Made by a program: the position numbers and the translations under genes. The notes under the pieces were generated by a model, which worked only from the letters and a program-made list of their open reading frames with translations, ran no database searches and was not told where the DNA came from. DNA of 64,000 bases, taken from assembly GCF_003605435.1 (NCBI RefSeq), contig NZ_QXQB01000008.1, positions 124,001 through 188,000 of the forward strand, given 5' to 3'. This document shows positions 42,483-50,095 of the stretch, one piece after another. Position 1 is the stretch's first letter. Every line of letters begins with the position of its first letter. The stretch comes from Paenibacillus pinisoli (GTDB taxonomy: Bacteria; Bacillota; Bacilli; Paenibacillales; Paenibacillaceae).

Positions 42483-44015
42483 ATGAGGTCTACGTTCCAC
42501 TCGCTGGAGACGGCGAAACGCGGCATTTTCACACAACAAGCAGCGATCAATACGGTCGGTCACAATATATCGAACGCCAATACAGAGGGTTACTCCAGGC
42601 AAAGAGTTAACATGGTTACCGCTCGGCCGATTGAGGCGTATGGCATGAATCGCTCGAATGTTCCGGGGCAGCTAGGTACGGGTGTCGAATTCACTTCAAT
42701 CGTACGTATCCGCAATGCTTTTCTGGATCAGCAGTATCGGGAACAAAGCCAAGGCGTTGGAAGTCTGGAGATTCAGACTGACACGCTTAGCAAGCTTGAG
42801 GGTTATGTTAACGAGCCATCCGATTTTGGTATCCGCGCAGTCGTAGAGAAGTTTTGGGGCGCCTGGTCCGATCTGAGTAAAGACCCAGAGAATGTAACAG
42901 GCCGGGAGATATTGCAGGAAACGTCGAAGGCATTAATGGATACCTTTAACGAATTCAATCGTCAATTAACAGGTCTTCATGCAGATTTGACATCGAATAT
43001 TGAGGTAAAGGCAACTGAGGCCAATTCATTGCTCTCTACAATCAGTTCCTTGAATAGAGAAATAGGCAGAATTGAGTCATTAGGCGACGATGCCAACGAT
43101 CTCCGTGATCAACGTGATCTCATGACAGATAAGTTATCCAAAATCGTGAATATTACAGTGTCTGAGACGGATCAAGGCTATTCGATTAATATGGGAACTG
43201 CCAACCTTCTTGACGGAACCACTGTGACACCTGTCACTTCACAGTCGCTAGAGGCTGCTTATGCGACCGGCCAACTGCAAGGCGGCGAGGTTCATGGCAT
43301 GATTGTGTCTCGTGATAAGTATGTGACCGAATTTGCCAATCAATTGCATACTCTTGCGAATACAATCGCAAACGGAGAAATTCAGATAACGATTCCTAAG
43401 GGATCGGTACTTCCTGGTACAACAGTGCCTCTTGCTACAGATCAGACCATTACAGTTAATGGTATAAACGGTCTCCATCAGCTTGGCTATACCTTGGAGA
43501 ACCCGGCAACTGCCGGGGAGGCATTCTTTAATTTTACTGCCGATCCGGACAGTCTGACGGGGTGGAAGTACAGTCTTAATGCCGGAATTGCGGCTGACGC
43601 CAACAAAATTGCAACTTCGCTCCGCACGATTACTGATGCAAGCGGAACTAGCGTTGTGAAAGGCAATAACGGACTTGCGCTTCTTATGTCTGAATTAAAA
43701 AATGCGAAATTCGCATTTGACGAGACAGCTACTGGCGGAGGAATTACACAGGCAACGGTTAATGATTTCTATGGCGCTGTAGTTGGCGCACTTGGTGTAC
43801 AGAGCCAAGAAGCCAAAAGGCTGCACAACAACTCGCAAGTGCAGTTAGACCAGGTTCAGGGCAACAGGCTATCGGTCAGCGGCGTGTCGCTAGACGAAGA
43901 GATGTCTGATTTGATCAAATTCCAATATGCTTATAGCGCATCAGCAAGGTTTATGACGACATTTGATCAAATGCTTGAAAAACTGATCAACGGAACGGGC
44001 ATGGTAGGACGGTAG
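42483..44015 (+). CDS. flgK: Flagellar hook-associated protein 1, FlgK
   Basis: A 510-residue hook-filament junction protein, secreted through the flagellar system. The N-terminus has FHSLETAKRGIFTQQAAINTVGHNISNANTEGYSRQRVN, the standard FlgK signature, and the C-terminus has SGVSLDEEMSDLIKFQYAYSASARFMTTFDQMLEKLING, which forms the D0 coiled coil. The centre is variable. Ribosome site GGGAGATGAGAG. Between flgN and flgL in the usual order. Confidence 0.95.
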   Translation: MRSTFHSLETAKRGIFTQQAAINTVGHNISNANTEGYSRQRVNMVTARPIEAYGMNRSNVPGQLGTGVEFTSIVRIRNAFLDQQYREQSQGVGSLEIQTDTLSKLEGYVNEPSDFGIRAVVEKFWGAWSDLSKDPENVTGREILQETSKALMDTFNEFNRQLTGLHADLTSNIEVKATEANSLLSTISSLNREIGRIESLGDDANDLRDQRDLMTDKLSKIVNITVSETDQGYSINMGTANLLDGTTVTPVTSQSLEAAYATGQLQGGEVHGMIVSRDKYVTEFANQLHTLANTIANGEIQITIPKGSVLPGTTVPLATDQTITVNGINGLHQLGYTLENPATAGEAFFNFTADPDSLTGWKYSLNAGIAADANKIATSLRTITDASGTSVVKGNNGLALLMSELKNAKFAFDETATGGGITQATVNDFYGAVVGALGVQSQEAKRLHNNSQVQLDQVQGNRLSVSGVSLDEEMSDLIKFQYAYSASARFMTTFDQMLEKLINGTGMVGR

Positions 44016-44049
44016 TTTGCATGATTGAAGCTGAAGGAGGAGGGAACTT

Positions 44050-44967
44050 ATGACGTTGCGTGTTACTCAGAGTATGATGCATCTACAATTGTCGCGAAAC
44101 TTAAATCGTAATATGTCCCAAATGGAGCAAATACAGCAACAAACGACTACGGGCCGTAAGATTAATAAAGCATCGGATGATCCGGTTGGTATTACATATT
44201 CCTTGCGATACCGTACGGAACTTGCAGCAAATGAACAGTACAAGGAAAATGTAGACTCTGCTATTTCATGGCTGGATTTTAATGATACCGTTCTTGGACA
44301 AGCGGGAGAGGTATTGAAGCGGATTAAAGATTTGACAGTGCAAGGGTCAAACGGTACAAATCCTGGCGTTGCGCTCGAGAATGTAAAAAATGAGATCGAG
44401 CAATTAAAAACACAGCTGATTGAAATAGGAAATAGCAAAATGAACGGTAAGTATGTTTTTAACGGCGAGCAGTTTGATAAAGCTCTGTTTGATAAAAATG
44501 CAGCTGGTTTTGACGCAAAGGCAGTCGGCGGCGACCAAGGTATTATTAATTATGCGATTAGCGCCAATATGAACATTGATATTAACTTTTCGTCATCGCA
44601 GGTTTTTGGAGATGCTGACCCGGCAGGCACAACGAACAATGTGTTTTCGGTACTTGATCGAGTCATAGCAGGACTATCTGCTGGAGACTATCAAGCAGTA
44701 AGTGCAGAATTGCCTAATATTGATGCAAGTATGGACCGGGTACTTAATGTACGTGCCGAGGTGGGTGCGAGAATCAATAGGCTCGAGTTAATGGAAAACA
44801 GATTGACCGATCTTTCTATCAATTTGACGGACATGAAATCAAAAACGGAAGATGCGGATTATGAATTGTTATTGATTAATGCCCAAATTAATGAAAATAT
44901 TTACCAAGCTACACTGTCTGTGGGAGCCAAAGTCATAAGCAAATCCTTAGTTGACTTCCTGAGGTAA
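44050..44967 (+). CDS. flgL: Flagellar hook-associated protein 3, FlgL
   Basis: A 305-residue flagellin-like junction protein that connects FlgK to the filament. N-terminal helix MTLRVTQSMMHLQLSRNLNRNMSQMEQIQQQTTTGRKINKASDDPVGITYSLRYR and C-terminal NRLELMENRLTDLSINLTDMKSKTEDADYELLLINAQINENIYQATLSVGAKVISKSLVDFLR match FlgL. AAGGAGGAGGG precedes the ATG. The yviE gene starts two bases after its stop. Confidence 0.94.
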   Translation: MTLRVTQSMMHLQLSRNLNRNMSQMEQIQQQTTTGRKINKASDDPVGITYSLRYRTELAANEQYKENVDSAISWLDFNDTVLGQAGEVLKRIKDLTVQGSNGTNPGVALENVKNEIEQLKTQLIEIGNSKMNGKYVFNGEQFDKALFDKNAAGFDAKAVGGDQGIINYAISANMNIDINFSSSQVFGDADPAGTTNNVFSVLDRVIAGLSAGDYQAVSAELPNIDASMDRVLNVRAEVGARINRLELMENRLTDLSINLTDMKSKTEDADYELLLINAQINENIYQATLSVGAKVISKSLVDFLR

Positions 44968-44969
44968 AG

Positions 44970-45539
44970 ATGAGAGTTCCTCAGCTTGATATCAGGTCGA
45001 CCCCTGCTCGACTGGATATCTCTACCCAGCTTGGGCGGTATGACATTCGTCAGAAGATGGCTACTATGGATATTCGGACAACGCAAGCTACTATTGAAGT
45101 AAAAACGGAACTGCCAGTCGTCAAAGCCGATATGACCAAGACGTGGGATGCTTTGGATGGCGGAGGTACGCTTTCTTTTATGAGCAGGATTTACAATCAG
45201 TTTGGTCAATTCGTCAACGAGGCGATCGTGAATACGGTTCAAGAATACGACCAAATCGGTGACGCCACACTGGACTATGACCCGATTCCTGAGCTTGCAA
45301 AGCAAAGCATGCAGCGGAAACCGCCTAAGCTGCAATTGTATGGCGAAGCTTCCCCGCTTAATTTAACATTTGACGTTCAGATTACGGATCCTGAAATTAA
45401 TATAACGCCAGGAGGGACGGAGATATCTGTCATTCCGAATAGACCGGAGATTAACTACCAAAGAGGCGGGGTCAAAATTTCTATGGCTCAATATCCAAGT
45501 GTACAAATAACGCCTCCTCAAATTGATTTGACTCGTTAA
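44970..45539 (+). CDS. yviE: YviE/DUF6470 flagellar-cluster protein
   Basis: A 189-residue protein with a repeating beta-strand pattern: PQLDIRSTPARLDISTQLGRYDIRQKMATMDIRTTQATIEVKTELP at the start and PSVQITPPQIDLTR at the end, typical of DUF6470 (YviE). The family occurs between flgL and fliW; its role is unknown. GAGGTAAAG serves as ribosome site inside the flgL end, so translation is likely coupled. A terminator follows. Confidence 0.85.
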   Translation: MRVPQLDIRSTPARLDISTQLGRYDIRQKMATMDIRTTQATIEVKTELPVVKADMTKTWDALDGGGTLSFMSRIYNQFGQFVNEAIVNTVQEYDQIGDATLDYDPIPELAKQSMQRKPPKLQLYGEASPLNLTFDVQITDPEINITPGGTEISVIPNRPEINYQRGGVKISMAQYPSVQITPPQIDLTR

Positions 45540-45568
45540 CCGTGCCATAATAAATGGACAAATAAATG

Positions 45569-45607
45569 AAGCTATGGAATCCAATGCGATATCATGGCTT
45601 TTTTTAT
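45569..45607 (+). terminator. Terminator after yviE
   Basis: AAGCTATG at 45569-45576 pairs (one G-T) with CATGGCTT at 45593-45600, followed by five or more T. It separates the flgM-yviE unit from fliW-csrA. Confidence 0.75.
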
Positions 45608-45661
45608 TGAGCTCGAATCGGATAGAGTATTATTCATTAACTCATATTGGAGCGTGGAATT

Positions 45662-46108
45662 ATGTTGGTGCAGACTACAAGGTTTGGCGAGATTGAAGTA
45701 TTGGAAGAAGAAGTATTTTATTTTAAGCAGGGCATACCAGGCTTTAAAGAGGTTCACCGATTTGTATTAATTGAAGTAGATGATAGTCCTTTTCAATACT
45801 TGCAATCGATAGACCATGGTGAAGTAGCTTTTATTGTAGCTTCGCCGTTTGACTTCTTTGATAGCTATGCATTTACACTGTCTGCAGACATACAGAATGC
45901 ATTAGGTTTAGAAAACGAGGAACATGTAAAAGTTATTAATATTATTTCAATACGCACTGACCTTGCATCAGCGACCATTAATTTGGGTGCTCCAATTATA
46001 TTAAATACACAAGACAGAGTAGGGATTCAGTATATATTAACGGATGGCAAATATTCTATCCATCAACCGTTGTTTGCAAGTGAAGCCATGCCCAAAGGGG
46101 GAAAATAG
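45662..46108 (+). CDS. fliW: Flagellar assembly factor FliW
   Basis: A 148-residue protein that binds either newly made flagellin or CsrA. When flagellin is secreted, free FliW binds CsrA and lifts repression of hag translation. Family patterns: TTRFGEIEVLEEEVFYFKQGIPGFKEVHRFVLIE at the start and NLGAPIILNTQDRVGIQYIL near residue 120. ATG 45662 after GGAG; an upstream in-frame TTG at 45647 lacks a site. The csrA ATG begins one base after the fliW stop. Confidence 0.93.
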   Translation: MLVQTTRFGEIEVLEEEVFYFKQGIPGFKEVHRFVLIEVDDSPFQYLQSIDHGEVAFIVASPFDFFDSYAFTLSADIQNALGLENEEHVKVINIISIRTDLASATINLGAPIILNTQDRVGIQYILTDGKYSIHQPLFASEAMPKGGK

Positions 46109-46109
46109 G

Positions 46110-46355
46110 ATGCTGGTACTGAGCAGAAAAAATGGCGAATCGTTGATGATCAACGGTGATATAGAAGTGACTATTCTGGATGTGTCCAACGATGTGGTGA
46201 AAATAGGAATAAAGGCGCCTAAAGAGGTTGAAATTTTACGCAAGGAATTATATGCGGAAGTGGAACAGATGAATATGTCAGCAGAGGGATCGGCGATTTC
46301 AACAGAGGATTTATTAATACAGCTTAATGAAATAAAAAAAATAAAAAAGCTATAA
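46110..46355 (+). CDS. csrA: Translational regulator CsrA
   Basis: An 81-residue RNA-binding dimer that blocks the hag ribosome site. MLVLSRKNGESLMINGDIEVTILDV and VKIGIKAPKEVEILRKELY are the canonical beta strands and RNA-contact residues. A C-terminal extension of about 20 residues, which in Bacillus-type CsrA contacts FliW, is present. AAAGGGGGA precedes the ATG. Its stop codon TAA is also the start of the TAAA -35 element of the hag promoter. Confidence 0.95.
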   Translation: MLVLSRKNGESLMINGDIEVTILDVSNDVVKIGIKAPKEVEILRKELYAEVEQMNMSAEGSAISTEDLLIQLNEIKKIKKL

Positions 46356-46380
46356 AAGATCGGGCATGAGCTGTCGATAT
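46353..46380 (+). promoter_or_regulatory. Sigma-D promoter of hag
   Basis: TAAA at 46353-46356, a 16-base spacer, then GTCGATAT at 46373-46380 (seven of eight consensus bases). The -35 overlaps the csrA stop codon. The transcript would have a leader of about 80 bases. Confidence 0.8.
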
Positions 46381-46422
46381 AGTACTTAGGACTGATAAGG
46401 GCGGCCGACCTGAATCAGTCTA

Positions 46423-46463
46423 CCACATGGATGTGGGCTAATTCATTTATTTCAGGGAGGAAC
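46423..46463 (+). promoter_or_regulatory. CsrA-binding sites in the hag leader
   Basis: Site 1: CCACA at 46423-46427, loop TGGA, TGTGG at 46432-46436; the sequence ACATGGATGT within it matches the CsrA consensus ACANGGANGU perfectly and shows GGA in the hairpin loop. Site 2: CAGGGAGGA at 46453-46461 overlaps the ribosome site. The two-site layout matches the known B. subtilis hag leader. Confidence 0.8.
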
Positions 46464-46469
46464 AATCAA

Positions 46470-47237
46470 ATGCGTATTAATCACAACATTACTGCTTTGA
46501 ACAACCACCGCAACATGAGCTTGAACAACGTTGCAACTGGCAAAAACATGGAGAAACTTTCTTCCGGTCTTAAGATCAACCGTGCTGGCGACGATGCTGC
46601 AGGCTTGGCTGTATCCGAGAAAATGCGTGGACAAATCCGCGGTCTTGAGCAAGCTCAACGTAACGTACAAGACGGTATCTCCTTCGTACAAACAGCAGAG
46701 GGCGCAATGAACGAAGTTAGTGCCATGCTGACTCGTATGAAAGAGCTGAACGTACAAAAAGCGAACGGCACATACTCGACTCAAGATAAAAACAACATCA
46801 AAGAAGAGCTTCAAGCTCTGGGAACACAAATTTCCTCGATTATGTCTGATACTAAGTTCAACGGTATCAACATTACAAGCTCTGTTACGATCCAATCGGA
46901 CGATAATGCACAGCAAATCGTAATCACAGCAATCACAGCTACAAGCTTCAACTCGCTGACTAGCGCATCGACACTTGGTGCAATCGAGAAAGCAATCGAA
47001 GCTGTATCCACTGAGCGCGCTAAACTGGGTGCGTTCCAAAACCGTTTGGAATACACTTCCAACAACTTGGGTACAACGGTTGAGAACTTGACTGCTGCTG
47101 AATCCCGTATCCGTGATACGGATATGGCGAAGGAAATGGTTGAGCTTACTAAGAACCAAATCCTGCTGCAATCTTCCCAAGCTATGTTGGCGCAAGCTAA
47201 CTCGGCTCCACAAGGCGTTCTGTCCTTGCTGCGTTAA
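46470..47237 (+). CDS. hag: Flagellin Hag
   Basis: A 255-residue filament protein. The conserved N-terminal D0/D1 part (MRINHNITALNNHRNM...KLSSGLKINRAGDDAAGLAVSEKMRGQIRGLEQAQRNVQDGISFVQTAEGAMNE) and C-terminal part (LGAFQNRLEYTSNNLGTTVENLTAAESRIRDTDMAKEMV...LLQSSQAMLAQANSAPQGVLSLLR) are complete. The variable centre is only about 45 residues, so outer domains are absent. That centre is rich in Ser and Thr, which could be glycosylation sites for enzymes of the downstream island. ATG 46470 after GGGAGG; codon use is biased for high expression. Confidence 0.96.
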   Translation: MRINHNITALNNHRNMSLNNVATGKNMEKLSSGLKINRAGDDAAGLAVSEKMRGQIRGLEQAQRNVQDGISFVQTAEGAMNEVSAMLTRMKELNVQKANGTYSTQDKNNIKEELQALGTQISSIMSDTKFNGINITSSVTIQSDDNAQQIVITAITATSFNSLTSASTLGAIEKAIEAVSTERAKLGAFQNRLEYTSNNLGTTVENLTAAESRIRDTDMAKEMVELTKNQILLQSSQAMLAQANSAPQGVLSLLR

Positions 47238-47241
47238 TATT

Positions 47242-47287
47242 AGCAAAAAGAAGAGGCCCCAAGAAATTGGGGCCTCTTCTTTTTGCT
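47242..47287. terminator. Strong hag terminator
   Basis: A perfect stem of about 21 base pairs: AGCAAAAAGAAGAGGCCCCAA faces its complement around GAAA, ending in TTTTTGCT. It is symmetric and could work on both strands. Confidence 0.92.
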
Positions 47288-47314
47288 AAACTTTTCTTAC
47301 AATTATGCCGATAT
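47287..47314 (+). promoter_or_regulatory. Sigma-D promoter of flaG-fliDST
   Basis: TAAA at 47287-47290, a 16-base spacer, then GCCGATAT at 47307-47314, a perfect match to the consensus. The -35 begins at the last base of the hag terminator. Confidence 0.85.
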
Positions 47315-47346
47315 AAGTATAAACAAGGTCAGAGCGGAGTGATATG

Positions 47347-47733
47347 ATGAATATTGAATCATCAAGTATCAGAGGACAAATTCCCTCCAATTACTCAAAT
47401 TCTCGGATTACTAATGAAGCGGCAGTTAGTAAAGATTCGCTGGCCAAAATGGCCAAAAGCTCCAAGGATGCAAGAAATCTTGAGCTTCAAGGTGTTCATA
47501 TCTCCGTAGGAGAGGGTCAATTGATTAAAGCCATTGACCGTGCCATTAAAGCCCTTGAGGGTCCCGATACCATGTTCGAGATGAAAGTTCATAAAGAAAC
47601 GAATGCTATTATTGTTAAAGTACTTAATAAGGAAACCGGGGAAACGATAAGAGAGATTCCACCTGAGAAAACGTTGGATCTTGTCGTTAAGATGATGGAA
47701 TTTGCAGGCATATTAATAGATGAGAAGGTATAG
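47347..47733 (+). CDS. flaG: Flagellar protein FlaG (YvyC)
   Basis: A 128-residue protein with a disordered N-terminal half and the FlaG core GQLIKAIDRAIKALEGPDTMFEMKVHKETNAIIVKVLNKETGETIREIPPEKTLDLVVKMMEFAGILIDEKV. FlaG influences filament length in other bacteria and always sits before fliD. Two ATGs (47344, 47347) follow GGAG; 47347 has better spacing. Confidence 0.9.
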   Translation: MNIESSSIRGQIPSNYSNSRITNEAAVSKDSLAKMAKSSKDARNLELQGVHISVGEGQLIKAIDRAIKALEGPDTMFEMKVHKETNAIIVKVLNKETGETIREIPPEKTLDLVVKMMEFAGILIDEKV

Positions 47734-47744
47734 GAGGGGAAACA

Positions 47745-49274
47745 ATGAGAATTTCTGGACTTGTATCAGGACTTGATATTGACGCAATGGTAAGCAAGCT
47801 CATGGAGGCTGAACGGGCACCGCTTAACCGGTTGAATCAAAAGAAAACAACTTTGGAATGGAAAAGGGAACAGTATCGTGATTTAAATATAAAGATGGTC
47901 GATATGAGAAGCAATAAGCTATTTAATTATGGATTGTCGACTTCCATTAATGCCAAGAAGGCTACGATTACGGGCAATACCTCGGCAGTTAGTGCTAAGG
48001 CTACATCTGTGGCTAATGTAGGCAACATGACCATAGAAGTAGAAAAGCTGGCAACTGCCGCTATATTAAAGAGCGGCAATGCTTCTACTGATGGAATAGG
48101 TGCGGTGGATGCAAGCAAAACATTAGCAGATTTAAAAGCTGAAGGAAAGCTCAATTATACTACTGGCGACGGTACGATCTCCTTTAAGCTGCAAAACGGA
48201 TCTGCGGCGGAAACTACGATTACAGTTAATGAGACCGATTCACTTGCATCAGTTGTAACCGCAATTAACAAGAGCGGCGCAAACGTAGGAGCATTTTTAG
48301 ATAGCGCTTCAGGGAAGCTTTCCATAACATCTAAGACTACAGGTCTTGCCAGCTTGGCCGTTACTGGGGATAGTGCGGGTTTCTTGGCTAACTTCAATTT
48401 AGCCGGAGAAGATGGCGCAGATGCATCGGTTATAATAAATGGGATTAAAACAACTAGATCCTCGAATACGTTCCAGGAAAGTGGAATTGACATTACTCTA
48501 AATGCTGAGTCGCTTGGAACTGTAAGCAGGATTGCTGTCGGAACAGACACGGATCATATTGTAAATACGATCAAATCCTTTATTACTGATTATAATGACT
48601 TGCTGGATTCTGTGAATAAAAAGCTGAATGAAGAAACTTACCGAAATTATAATCCCCTTACTTCTGAGCAAAAGGAAGCGATGAAGGAAAAGGAAATTGA
48701 GCTTTGGGAGGAAAGAGCGAAGAGCGGCCTCCTTCGCAGAGACTCTACATTAACGACAATGGTAGATAATATTAGGCTGGCGACCATTTCCGATGTAAAA
48801 ATCAATGGGGAAAGTGTCAATTTGACTTCCTTGGGTATAGGGACTGGAAAATGGTATGAGAAGGGCAAGCTGGTTATTGAAAGTGAGGAGAAGCTTCGCG
48901 CTGCTATTGAAGCTGATCCTGATAAAGTTATGGCGCTTTTTACACAAAAATCAGCTGAGACGGACGCAAAACAAAAAAATCTCCCTACAACTCCTGACAG
49001 CGGTCTATTTCAAAGATTGTCTAACGTATTGAATAGTTCAATCGAAGATTTAGCCAAGAAAACCGGTACATCCCGTTATTCCATTGAGAAGACGGAGTCT
49101 TTTAATGCGTCAAGCTTAATGGGTGAGGAGCTAAGGCTCTTAAATATGAAAATTTCAGATATGAATAGCCGGCTTGTTTTAAAAGAGAATCGGTATTACA
49201 AACAATTTACGGCCATGGAAAAAGCAATGAATCGCTATAGTGCCCAATCATCTTCATTGTTTGGTAACATGTAA
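47745..49274 (+). CDS. fliD: Flagellar filament cap protein FliD
   Basis: A 509-residue hook-associated protein 2 that caps the growing filament and folds incoming flagellin. N-terminal GLVSGLDIDAMVSKLMEAERAPLNRLNQKKTTLEWKREQYRDLN is the FliD_N signature; the C-terminal region has FQRLSNVLNSSIEDLAKKTG and LRLLNMKISDMNSRLVLKENRYYKQFTAMEKAMNRYSAQSSSLFG. AGGAGGGG precedes the ATG. Co-transcribed with flaG, fliS and fliT. Confidence 0.95.
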   Translation: MRISGLVSGLDIDAMVSKLMEAERAPLNRLNQKKTTLEWKREQYRDLNIKMVDMRSNKLFNYGLSTSINAKKATITGNTSAVSAKATSVANVGNMTIEVEKLATAAILKSGNASTDGIGAVDASKTLADLKAEGKLNYTTGDGTISFKLQNGSAAETTITVNETDSLASVVTAINKSGANVGAFLDSASGKLSITSKTTGLASLAVTGDSAGFLANFNLAGEDGADASVIINGIKTTRSSNTFQESGIDITLNAESLGTVSRIAVGTDTDHIVNTIKSFITDYNDLLDSVNKKLNEETYRNYNPLTSEQKEAMKEKEIELWEERAKSGLLRRDSTLTTMVDNIRLATISDVKINGESVNLTSLGIGTGKWYEKGKLVIESEEKLRAAIEADPDKVMALFTQKSAETDAKQKNLPTTPDSGLFQRLSNVLNSSIEDLAKKTGTSRYSIEKTESFNASSLMGEELRLLNMKISDMNSRLVLKENRYYKQFTAMEKAMNRYSAQSSSLFGNM

Positions 49275-49315
49275 GTGAATGGAATAATAAAAGCGAGGAA
49301 TTTAGGGGTGAGGAC

Positions 49316-49711
49316 ATGATATCGAATCCGTATCAAAAATATCAACAATCTTCTGTGCAGACGGCTTCGCCGGAACAACTCATTCTGATGCTGTATGATG
49401 GAGCAATCCGATTTACCAGAACCTCTATAGAAGCAATTGAGCAGCATGATTTTACTAAGGCCAATCAAAATCTGCAAAAGGCCCAAAGAATTATTAATGA
49501 GCTTATTGCTTCACTTGATTTCCAATTTGAGGTATCGAATAAATTAATGAGTATTTATGAATATATGCTGCATCAGCTTATTCAGGCTAATATTCAGAAG
49601 CAAAAGGCTCCGGCATCCGAAGTGCTTGCTCATCTGATTGACTTAAAGGAAACATGGTCGAGGGCAATGCTCATGCAGAAAGCTGGCACTGCGAATAATG
49701 CTAATGGATGA
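49316..49711 (+). CDS. fliS: Flagellin export chaperone FliS
   Basis: A 131-residue four-helix chaperone that keeps flagellin monomeric before export. NPYQKYQQSSVQTASPEQLILMLYDGAIRFTRTSIEAIEQHDFTKANQNLQKAQRIINELIASLD is the family signature. GGGGTGAGG precedes the ATG. It overlaps the fliT start. Confidence 0.94.
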   Translation: MISNPYQKYQQSSVQTASPEQLILMLYDGAIRFTRTSIEAIEQHDFTKANQNLQKAQRIINELIASLDFQFEVSNKLMSIYEYMLHQLIQANIQKQKAPASEVLAHLIDLKETWSRAMLMQKAGTANNANG

Positions 49712-50033
49712 GCTCATACAACAAGTTCTGAGTGAAGTGATGAGACTTGCCGACCCAAACTCAGAATATGATTATGAAGAATACGAGCAGCTTACGGAGT
49801 TGCGACAAAAGCTCGTCGACGCTATCGAGAGTAAGAGCCAACCCCTAAATGATCAACAAAAGCAACAAGTGCTAAAGATTCTTTCCTATGATGATCCAAT
49901 CATGTCCCGTATGGGGGCTTTGCTTAAGGAAGCTGAGAGAGAGTTAAGAAGCGTTCATGTAGCAAAAAAACAGCAGGTTGCTTACAACTATAGTGGTATG
50001 AGTGAAGGATTTATGTTCGATAAAAAAAAATAA
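49698..50033 (+). CDS. fliT: FliT-like flagellar protein
   Basis: A 111-residue helical protein in the fliT position after fliS. FliT is the chaperone of the cap protein FliD. Sequence similarity within this family is low and I rely on length, helicity and order. The start at 49698 (or 49704) lies inside fliS and no ribosome site is visible, so translation probably depends on coupling to fliS. A terminator follows its stop at once. Confidence 0.75.
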   Translation: MLMDELIQQVLSEVMRLADPNSEYDYEEYEQLTELRQKLVDAIESKSQPLNDQQKQQVLKILSYDDPIMSRMGALLKEAERELRSVHVAKKQQVAYNYSGMSEGFMFDKKK

Positions 50034-50038
50034 CGAAA

Positions 50039-50084
50039 AAAAGAGCTATCTCAGAAGTCTTGGACTTAGAGATAGCTCTTTCAT
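50039..50084. terminator. Bidirectional terminator after fliT
   Basis: AAGAGCTATCTC at 50041-50052 pairs with GAGATAGCTCTT at 50069-50080, with A-rich bases before and T-rich bases after, so it can serve both the fliT operon and the convergent glycosyltransferase gene. Confidence 0.85.
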
Positions 50085-50095
50085 TTCCCTATTAA

